Below are positions 14,245 through 19,220 of a stretch of DNA of 19,220 bases, in pieces. A program made the translations under genes and the position numbers. Numbering within the stretch: position 1 is the first letter of the stretch; each line of letters opens with the position of its first letter. The notes beneath the pieces were generated by a model, which was not told where the DNA came from, ran no database searches, and was given only the letters and a program-made list of their open reading frames with translations. This stretch comes from Nitrososphaeria archaeon. GTDB taxonomy: Archaea > Thermoproteota > Nitrososphaeria > Nitrososphaerales > Nitrososphaeraceae. The DNA lies in the NCBI GenBank assembly GCA_021324715.1, contig JAJPIN010000277.1, forward strand, positions 1-19,220, read 5' to 3'.

Positions 14245-14627
14245 AAAGGTATTTTTTATCCTTTATACGATTATTTGAATCTATCTATATGGACAACAAT
14301 GGCGAATTCGACAGAAAAGTACTATAAAGTATCTGGAGCATGAAAAAAACATCTTTTGCAGCATCCAAACAACAAAATTACCTTCAGTGATAATCCCGTT
14401 TGAGTTTTGTAATATGGTATAAACGTAAAATGCTTTAGAAATAAACTTTCATCTATTGATCTTTGACCAGCGGCATAGCGTGTGATATTAGAATAATAAA
14501 TAATCTGAATCAATAATATAATAAATTATGATGATTTGGAAATATTTTCAATGTGATACTGCGACATGATATAATACGCGTTTATTAAGAGCAGTTTTTT
14601 GCCAATCTCAACACATGATCGGCTGTA
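14245..14627. other. Gap between Lrp gene and secE, 383 bases
   Basis: Apart from the secE promoter at its left edge I see no established feature. A 63-codon minus-strand frame from TTG 14513 to a stop at 14322 has no TATA box at the expected distance and no recognisable motif; its composition (many Tyr, Phe, Lys) is not decisive. An ATGATGA at 14528-14534 resembles a box C, but no CTGA box D follows. No tRNA-like cloverleaf was found. Confidence 0.5.
14261..14268 (-). promoter_or_regulatory. TATA box of secE
   Basis: GTATAAAG on the minus strand is 26-33 bases before GTG 14235. A second AT box (GATAAAAA, 14253-14260) is adjacent. Confidence 0.45.
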
Positions 14628-15080
14628 TTAGGCAGTAAAAATGCGTTCCTTCTCTGTCCTTTGCATCTCTACAAATGTTTCGGTATTTTGAACTCCTTCG
14701 ATTTTCCCAATTTGCTTTATAACAACATTATGAAGTTCTTCGAGAGTAGTCGCACTGATAGTTACCAAGATATCGAACCTACCAGTGACTTCTGATATAG
14801 ATATTACTTGAAATATTTTCAATAATGCAGCATGAATTTCTCCTTTTAATTTTGGGTCCCTATTAATTCCAACCACAGCCTTGACATTTATTCCTAAAAG
14901 AGGTTCATTCACGATAATTGTAGATTTCTGGATCAAATTTCTTTTGTACAGTCGCTTGATTCTACTATACAAAACTGACGAATTTGTAGATAGTAATTTA
15001 CTCAGTCGGGGCACTGAAATATTAGCATTCTTACATAGTTCGGATAATATTTTCATATCTAGATCGTCGAATTTTTGCAA
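14628..15080 (-). CDS. Lrp/AsnC-family transcriptional regulator
   Basis: DNA-binding regulator of the feast/famine family. The N-terminal winged HTH covers about residues 4-60 (DDLDMKILSELCKNANISVPRLSKLL, then SSVLYSRIKRLYKRNLI). The C-terminal RAM ligand and oligomer domain follows from about 65 (VKAVVGINRD, then SEVTGRFDILVTISATTLEELHNVV). The length of 150 is normal. An in-frame stop lies two codons upstream, so the start is TTG 15080. The minus-strand AT box TTTATTAATA at 15105-15114 is 25-34 bases upstream and fits a leaderless mRNA. The effector and target genes cannot be read from the sequence; neighbours do not form an obvious amino-acid pathway. Confidence 0.92.
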   Translation of the reverse strand: MQKFDDLDMKILSELCKNANISVPRLSKLLSTNSSVLYSRIKRLYKRNLIQKSTIIVNEPLLGINVKAVVGINRDPKLKGEIHAALLKIFQVISISEVTGRFDILVTISATTLEELHNVVIKQIGKIEGVQNTETFVEMQRTEKERIFTA

Positions 15081-15104
15081 GATCTAATCAATAATATTAA
15101 GGAG

Positions 15105-15114
15105 TATTAATAAA
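15105..15114 (-). promoter_or_regulatory. TATA box of Lrp/AsnC gene
   Basis: TTTATTAATA on the minus strand is 25-34 bases before TTG 15080. Confidence 0.5.
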
Positions 15115-15304
15115 TGTAGTTTTTAATCCAAATTTTAATTGGTCACACATTGCGCCAAAATATGGAGATTAAAAGTACATTCAATTTTCAATAACATCAA
15201 GGGTTCATCGAATATGAATTAAGATTCAATAATCTCATTCAAGTATTATCATTAATGCAATATGTCAGATAATTCACCTCAACCTCCAATCAGTCAAAAG
15301 AAAC

Positions 15305-15312
15305 TATATATA
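15305..15312 (+). promoter_or_regulatory. TATA box of HTH regulator gene
   Basis: TATATATA, extended by TTTAA, ends 29 bases before ATG 15341. A 33-codon frame starting at 15262 runs across it and is therefore unlikely to be translated. Confidence 0.6.
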
Positions 15313-15340
15313 TTTAAGAAGACATATTTAGGCTCACCTA

Positions 15341-15748
15341 ATGCTACTTCCAGCAGAAATTGAATCCAAACTACTAATACCGGCGGTAAGGGCAATATTA
15401 TCAAAGGAATTAGTAGTTGAAAAAGGACTTAAGGAGGATGAGGTGGCTAGGATGCTTGGGATTACTCAGGCAGCAGTAAGCAATTACTTAAGGGGTACGC
15501 GTGGCGATAATGAAATTATATCAAAACTTACGTCACTGAGCGAAATCATGAGTATGATAAAGGAAATAAGCGCAGACCTTTCTACCAATAAAGCATACAC
15601 TGCAAAAACGTTGTCGAAATTTATTGCGCTCTGCAATTATATGCGTTATTCACTTATCATATGTGATGCACATCATAGTCTTGAAAGAAATATTGATGAA
15701 AAAGTATGCGAACAATGCAAGATTATCTTGACAGGAACCCAACAATAA
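15341..15748 (+). CDS. Archaeal HTH transcriptional regulator (COG2522-like)
   Basis: 135-residue DNA-binding protein. The N-terminal part follows the archaeal pattern of LLPAEIESKLLIPAVRAILSKELV before an XRE-type helix-turn-helix, EDEVARMLGITQAAVSNYLRGTRG at about residues 32-55. A helical middle (60-105) follows, then a cysteine-containing tail: Cys98, Cys108, His111-His112, Cys123 and Cys126 in the pattern C-x2-HH and C-x2-C. The tail could bind a metal ion, as in other members with a terminal CxxC; this is inference. It is transcribed alone from a strong TATA box and ends convergent with apgM. Targets are unknown. Confidence 0.85.
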   Translation: MLLPAEIESKLLIPAVRAILSKELVVEKGLKEDEVARMLGITQAAVSNYLRGTRGDNEIISKLTSLSEIMSMIKEISADLSTNKAYTAKTLSKFIALCNYMRYSLIICDAHHSLERNIDEKVCEQCKIILTGTQQ

Positions 15749-15762
15749 TATCTAAATAAAAT

Positions 15763-15781
15763 TAGAATCCTGTCACTTCTA
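15763..15781. terminator. Short hairpin in HTH regulator / apgM convergent gap
   Basis: TAGAA (15763-15767) and TTCTA (15777-15781) form a 5-bp inverted repeat with a 9-base loop, spanning the 30-base gap and reaching the apgM stop codon. It is weak, so chance is possible. Confidence 0.3.
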
Positions 15782-17059
15782 TTGTTTACTTATCATATTT
15801 AATATTAATGAAATTACTTGTGATCCTTTTAGTGTTCCTATTGATCCTTTGCTTGCCCATGATTCTGTAAAGCGTCGACTCCCATCACTTGTGATACCGT
15901 TCCCTGATACTAATAGTGGAATTGGATCATCAGTATGTGACTTTCTAATACAAGGAGTGGAATGATCCCCTGAAATAACCACTATAGGCTGTTTTGTTAC
16001 CAATTTAAAAAACATACCAAAAAAGTCTTTATCTATTAATTCAATATTAGATTTTTTACCTAAAGCATCGCCATCGTGCCCATATTCATCAGGTCCTTTA
16101 ATGTGAACATAAACTAGGTTATATGATTTAATAATTTCTGCAACCTCCTTTGCTTTTTGTTTATAATCATCAATTTTTTGCGAACTGAAAAGTTCCATTC
16201 CAAGTATTTTAGCTATACCGATTTCAACAGGCATATCTACCAGACAAGAAGTAGTAATTCCAAACTTTTCATTAATCGGTTGAAGAGAGGGAACGCTATT
16301 GCCAGCATCTCGCAACAATATTACATTCATTGGTTTTTTATTGTTTGAAATCCGACCGAGATTTACTGGATGCTCTCTCAATAGAGTAATAGACTTACGA
16401 GTAAATTCATTGACAATTTTTGCTGACAACATCGATGATTCAGAATTGTCCTCTGATTGAGACTCTTGAACAAACATAGATTCGACATCGGTTTTGGCGA
16501 TACCTATACCATTTAATTTACCATATGCTGGATCTGTATTAGTAATTTTATCGGAGAGGTATCTACTCTTATGTCTAAACTTAATTATAACACGGTGGGA
16601 GATAGTGGGGGTTACCTCAACTGACACATCTGGATCATCAAATCGCAGATGGTCTACTAAAAATTTACAGACACTTTCTGCTTCTTCCTTGACAATATCA
16701 CGACCCGCGCGCCTATCGATTATTCTATTACTATCTAATGTTGCAAAATTACCTCTTAAGGCTAGGTCCCCTTCGCGGAAATCTACTCCACAGCCAATTA
16801 TTTCTACGATCCCCCTTCCAGCATATTTTTTTCCCTGAAAATCATAACCAAGCATATTGAACACCGCGATATCTGATTGTGGTGATATCCCCCTACCTAC
16901 GCTTATCACCTGACCCATTTTCCCTTTTCTCGCGAGTGAATCAATATTTGGAGTTTTAGCAGCCTCCAGTGGAGTTTGGCCATTCATGGCAGGATTTGGA
17001 AGATCACCGATCCCATCAAGTAATACGTACAATAACCTTAAATCTTTATTATCAGTCAA
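15779..17059 (-). CDS. apgM: 2,3-bisphosphoglycerate-independent phosphoglycerate mutase, archaeal type
   Basis: Interconverts 3- and 2-phosphoglycerate in glycolysis/gluconeogenesis; cytosolic, with two metal ions of the alkaline-phosphatase superfamily. In 426 residues one sees the metal-binding start YVLLDGIGDLP (Asp15), TPLEAAKTPNIDSLA (29-43), the phosphoserine site SPQSDIAVFNMLGY (Ser62), GRGIVEIIGCGVDF (81-94), and the C-terminal metal ligands DEYGHDGD (324-331), GDHSTPC (364-370) and SHTDDPIP (374-381). Length and motif order fit ApgM rather than the longer bacterial GpmI. The start is TTG 17059, with GATAAATC at 17083-17090 (minus) 24-31 bases upstream; the only nearby ATG is out of frame. 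Confidence 0.95.
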   Translation of the reverse strand: MTDNKDLRLLYVLLDGIGDLPNPAMNGQTPLEAAKTPNIDSLARKGKMGQVISVGRGISPQSDIAVFNMLGYDFQGKKYAGRGIVEIIGCGVDFREGDLALRGNFATLDSNRIIDRRAGRDIVKEEAESVCKFLVDHLRFDDPDVSVEVTPTISHRVIIKFRHKSRYLSDKITNTDPAYGKLNGIGIAKTDVESMFVQESQSEDNSESSMLSAKIVNEFTRKSITLLREHPVNLGRISNNKKPMNVILLRDAGNSVPSLQPINEKFGITTSCLVDMPVEIGIAKILGMELFSSQKIDDYKQKAKEVAEIIKSYNLVYVHIKGPDEYGHDGDALGKKSNIELIDKDFFGMFFKLVTKQPIVVISGDHSTPCIRKSHTDDPIPLLVSGNGITSDGSRRFTESWASKGSIGTLKGSQVISLILNMISKQ

Positions 17060-17082
17060 TGTTGAAAGGGATAAAAAGCCAT

Positions 17083-17090
17083 GATTTATC
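17083..17090 (-). promoter_or_regulatory. TATA box of apgM
   Basis: GATAAATC, the same octamer as in front of the antiporter gene, is 24-31 bases before TTG 17059. Confidence 0.5.
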
Positions 17091-17179
17091 TGTAATGTAA
17101 AAATGGTTTGAATTCCGTCTGTGAAAATTTATTATACAAAGGATTAAAAAGAACCAAGGGATTACGTGTTTAAGACAAA

Positions 17180-17476
17180 TTGAGAATAATGGCTGTTGGA
17201 AGTAGAATTTTTGTAACAAGCTTTCAACTTGCCGGCGTTGAAGGCATTAAAGTAGAATCTGCAACAGAAGCTCTTGAGCACATCAACAGCTTAGATAACG
17301 TTAGCGACGTAGGACTTGTTCTAATAAGTGAAGACATTGGTAAGGATATTCGAACTCAGCTCACAAATATTAGAGCCAATCGTCCAATTCCATTAATTTT
17401 TGAATTACCTGCCCCGGGTAGTACCAAGCAAAATGTAGACTATAGGGCGTTACTAAAGCAGATCTTAGGGGTCTGA
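17180..17476 (+). CDS. atpF: A-type (V-type-like) ATP synthase subunit F
   Basis: Central-stalk subunit F of the archaeal A1A0 ATP synthase. The 98 residues show the family pattern: an N-terminal beta strand and loop, AVGSRIFVTSFQLAGVEG (residues 5-22), a CheY-like alternating fold with VGLVLISEDIG (44-54), then RPIPLIFELPAPG (67-79) and a C-terminal helix ending LLKQILGV. Starting at TTG 17180 aligns the first strand best with the usual MKIAVIG start; ATG 17189 would remove three residues. The promoter is not clear (ATTAAAAA near 17143-17150), so the choice stays open. No other atp gene lies beside it, so subunit F is detached here from any atp operon. Confidence 0.85.
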   Translation: MRIMAVGSRIFVTSFQLAGVEGIKVESATEALEHINSLDNVSDVGLVLISEDIGKDIRTQLTNIRANRPIPLIFELPAPGSTKQNVDYRALLKQILGV

Positions 17477-17577
17477 TTCATTTTCCAATAACAGATAAAA
17501 GGGCAATTTAACAGCAAGGTCAAATCTCCGAACTAATATACGTGTCTGAATCATCATCTGGCCACAAACGTATAGTC

Positions 17578-17584
17578 TATATTT
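17578..17584 (+). promoter_or_regulatory. TATA box of glycosyltransferase gene
   Basis: TATATTT is 22-28 bases before TTG 17606, supporting that codon as the start of a leaderless transcript. Confidence 0.5.
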
Positions 17585-17605
17585 CGATTAAAACAAAGGT
17601 ACCAA

Positions 17606-18808
17606 TTGATATTCCTAGCACTAGTTGGTTTCATACTGGCAATCAATATTGGTGTCCTAGCTAGTTGGATATATTTTCTTGTTTTAGTTACGTGGTCAAT
17701 TTCAATGTCACCAAAATTAGAGTGGTCTGCGAAATATAAAATAAAATCAAAACCTAAAGTTAGTATTATAGTACCGGCAAGGAATGAAGAAGGTGTCATA
17801 TTCAATTGTTTACAGTCGTTGCTGTCGCAAGATTATGGCAATTATGAAGTAATCGCTGTCGACGATTCATCAACAGATAAGACATTATCAATTATTTCAA
17901 GAATATCGGAAAAAAATCATAAATTGATACCAGTAAAGGCTCCGCCTATGCCAGACGGTTGGATTGGAAAGAATTGGGCTTGCTTTCAAGGATATCAAAA
18001 ATCATCTGGAGAAATTCTTTTGTTTACTGATGCAGATACCATACACAAAAAGGATTCATTGTCATCTGCTGTTAATACAATGATACATGATGGGATTGAT
18101 GCACTTTCACTAGTGCCAAAGCTCATTTGCTACGATATAATTACAAAATGCACATTACCAGTATTATCCGTCTTTCTTCATTCAAGATATTCGCCACTTA
18201 GGGTAAATAATCCAAAGAATAAGATCGGATATTTTTTCGGAAGTTTTTATATTATATCTAAAGAAAATTATGAAAAGATTGGTACACATGAGAAGGTTCG
18301 TCAAGAGTTAGTTGAGGACGGAGCGCTAGGACGCAGAGTAAAAGAACAAAAAATGAAACTAAAGTTAGTGAGGGGTGAGAATTATATAGAGGCATCATGG
18401 GCACGAGATCCGCGTTCATTATGGCATGGCTTGCGCCGGATAATAATTCCATTACATAAACAACAGAAGAAATCAGCAATTATGGTTACGGCATTTATCT
18501 TTTTTATTTTGCTGGAACCGTTTCTAATTTTGCCATTTTCCTTCCATAATTACTGGGATAATCCACTTTCATTACTACTGTTAATTGTCAACATAGTAAC
18601 AATTTTTCTCTTACTAGCCTGCACTGTCATCCAATCTCATTTCGGTCTTTTACAAAAATCCATTTATGGTCTTGGCTTTGCATTGGGTTGCACTGTAATA
18701 ACACTTTGTTTCTTAGTTTCTGCTTTTGATCCAAAAAGAAATAAGGTAGTAAAATGGCGCGAAAGAAGTTATTATGTAGGTTCAAAACAGCATCCATTTC
18801 ACTTATAA
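17606..18808 (+). CDS. Membrane glycosyltransferase family 2 (HpnB-like)
   Basis: 400-residue inverting GT-A glycosyltransferase. There is an N-terminal membrane segment (about 2-29), then the GT2 domain: VSIIVPARNEEGVIFNCLQS (52-71), VIAVDDSSTDKT (82-93) with the UDP-binding Asp pair, the metal-binding FTDADT (140-145), and a later VEDGALGRRVKEQ acceptor/catalytic block. Three C-terminal hydrophobic segments follow from about residue 290. The MPDGWIGKNWACFQGY element (115-130) resembles hopanoid-associated HpnB and related lipid glycosyltransferases. A role in glycolipid or surface-glycan synthesis at the cytoplasmic membrane is inferred; donor and acceptor are unknown. The start is TTG 17606; no ATG lies between it and the upstream stop. 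A T7 run after the gene (18855-18861) could end its transcript. Confidence 0.88.
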   Translation: MIFLALVGFILAINIGVLASWIYFLVLVTWSISMSPKLEWSAKYKIKSKPKVSIIVPARNEEGVIFNCLQSLLSQDYGNYEVIAVDDSSTDKTLSIISRISEKNHKLIPVKAPPMPDGWIGKNWACFQGYQKSSGEILLFTDADTIHKKDSLSSAVNTMIHDGIDALSLVPKLICYDIITKCTLPVLSVFLHSRYSPLRVNNPKNKIGYFFGSFYIISKENYEKIGTHEKVRQELVEDGALGRRVKEQKMKLKLVRGENYIEASWARDPRSLWHGLRRIIIPLHKQQKKSAIMVTAFIFFILLEPFLILPFSFHNYWDNPLSLLLLIVNIVTIFLLLACTVIQSHFGLLQKSIYGLGFALGCTVITLCFLVSAFDPKRNKVVKWRERSYYVGSKQHPFHL

Positions 18809-18854
18809 ACTAGCGTGAGACGATTGGAAAATCCAGGGATAATTATGATGGGAA

Positions 18855-18861
18855 TTTTTTT
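18855..18861 (+). terminator. T7 tract after glycosyltransferase gene
   Basis: A run of seven T lies 47 bases after the stop codon, on the coding strand, before the cofG promoter. It is a plausible archaeal oligo-U terminator. Confidence 0.45.
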
Positions 18862-18926
18862 GCGATTTGATTTAACGCTGTTGAAGCTATTTGTTAAACC
18901 AAATAAAATAATATTGGAACAAATTA

Positions 18927-18934
18927 TTAATAAT
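18927..18934 (+). promoter_or_regulatory. TATA-like box of cofG
   Basis: TTAATAAT is 26-33 bases before TTG 18960. The surroundings are very AT-rich, so the exact box is uncertain. Confidence 0.35.
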
Positions 18935-18959
18935 AACAATCATCAATAATAAGAGGACA

Positions 18960-19220
18960 TTGAAAACTCAACTAAATGGAATAGACCTGGCATCTGCTAA
19001 AGAAATTACAAGTAGAATTGAGAATTTTCCCGTTACAAAAGAAGAGATTTTTGAGCTAATGAAAAAATATGACAAAAAATCGTTCGGTATAATAGCGAAA
19101 GCCCTAAGGGACAATTGCAAAAAAGGTCCTATCACTTATTCTAGAAAGGTTTTCATAAATTTGATTAATCTCTGTAGAGATACTTGTTCTTACTGTACAT
19201 ATAAAAAAGAATTAACGGAT
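18960..19220 (+). CDS. cofG: FO synthase subunit CofG (radical SAM), 5' part
   Basis: The first 87 codons of a radical-SAM enzyme cut by the window end. The reading frame from TTG 18960 contains TYSRKVFINLINLCRDTCSY followed by CTYK; the iron-sulfur ligands are Cys72, Cys76 and Cys79 in CxxxCxxC. The phrase F-I-x-L-x-x-x-C-R-D-x-C-x-Y-C-T is characteristic of CofG/CofH, which together make the deazaflavin FO, the chromophore of coenzyme F420. CRDTC followed by YCTY fits CofG better than CofH. The preceding helical part (EEIFELMKKYDKKSFGIIAK) matches the N-terminal helices of the family. The TTG start is supported by an AT box 26-33 bases upstream. It links to the F420-type oxidoreductase at 9903. 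Confidence 0.85.
   Translation, partial: MKTQLNGIDLASAKEITSRIENFPVTKEEIFELMKKYDKKSFGIIAKALRDNCKKGPITYSRKVFINLINLCRDTCSYCTYKKELTD

Noticed and set aside
14322..14513. 63-residue minus-strand frame between the Lrp gene and secE
   Set aside because: TTG start without a TATA box at the expected distance and no recognisable motif; kept only as a note on the gap.
14528..14580. Box C/D sRNA candidate (ATGATGA)
   Set aside because: No CTGA box D or D' at a proper distance and no flanking terminal stem.
15262..15363. 33-codon frame upstream of the HTH regulator
   Set aside because: It runs across the strong TATA box of the regulator and into its coding region in another frame.
1..19220. CRISPR arrays, tRNA or rRNA genes, insertion sequences, prophage genes
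   Set aside because: No regularly spaced repeats, no cloverleaf with a GGTTCRANNCC arm, no transposase or integrase frame was seen in either strand.

Overview
The window reads as a chromosomal segment of an AT-rich ammonia-oxidising-type archaeon (class Nitrososphaeria, formerly Thaumarchaeota). The evidence is the set of archaeal gene families: 20S proteasome beta subunit, PurP-type purine ligase, archaeal NadM, archaeal-type phosphoglycerate mutase ApgM, archaeal SecE, A-type ATPase subunit F, CofG and an F420-type LLM oxidoreductase. Promoters are also archaeal, with TATA boxes about 24-31 bases before the start codon. The low GC would fit a Nitrosocosmicus-like lineage better than Nitrososphaera; this is inference, and no amo or 16S gene is present to confirm it.

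Layout. 1-2040: sucC-sucD operon (minus), the only clear tight operon. 2133-2291: a tiny leaderless membrane protein. 2456-4746: a GHKL (Hsp90/MutL-like) ATPase followed by a proteasome beta subunit whose catalytic Thr1 position is Ala. 4795-5913: PUA-domain protein and NadM (minus). 5998-6786: SufC. 6808-8022: Kef/CPA2 antiporter. 8436-9188: ABC-2 permease without its ATPase. 9425-9751: acylphosphatase. 9903-10982: LLM F420 oxidoreductase. 11040-12071: MBL-fold nuclease. 12229-12885: an exported protein rich in N-glycosylation sequons. 12937-13965: PurP. 14041-14244: SecE. 14628-15080: Lrp/AsnC regulator. 15341-15748: HTH regulator. 15779-17059: ApgM. 17180-17476: A-ATPase subunit F. 17606-18808: membrane glycosyltransferase 2. 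18960-end: start of CofG.

Most genes are monocistronic housekeeping units in alternating orientation, so there are five convergent gaps (each with an inverted repeat) and several divergent promoter regions. Measuring the TATA-to-start distance places many starts at TTG or GTG on apparently leaderless mRNAs. It also moves two starts from the longest-ORF choice: SufC to GTG 5998 and the permease to ATG 9188.

I see no CRISPR array, tRNA, rRNA, insertion sequence or prophage, and no obvious new multi-gene system. The observations most worth checking are the nucleophile-less proteasome beta subunit beside a GHKL ATPase, a 79-bp inverted-repeat element in front of the orphan ABC-2 permease, and the dense use of non-ATG leaderless starts.
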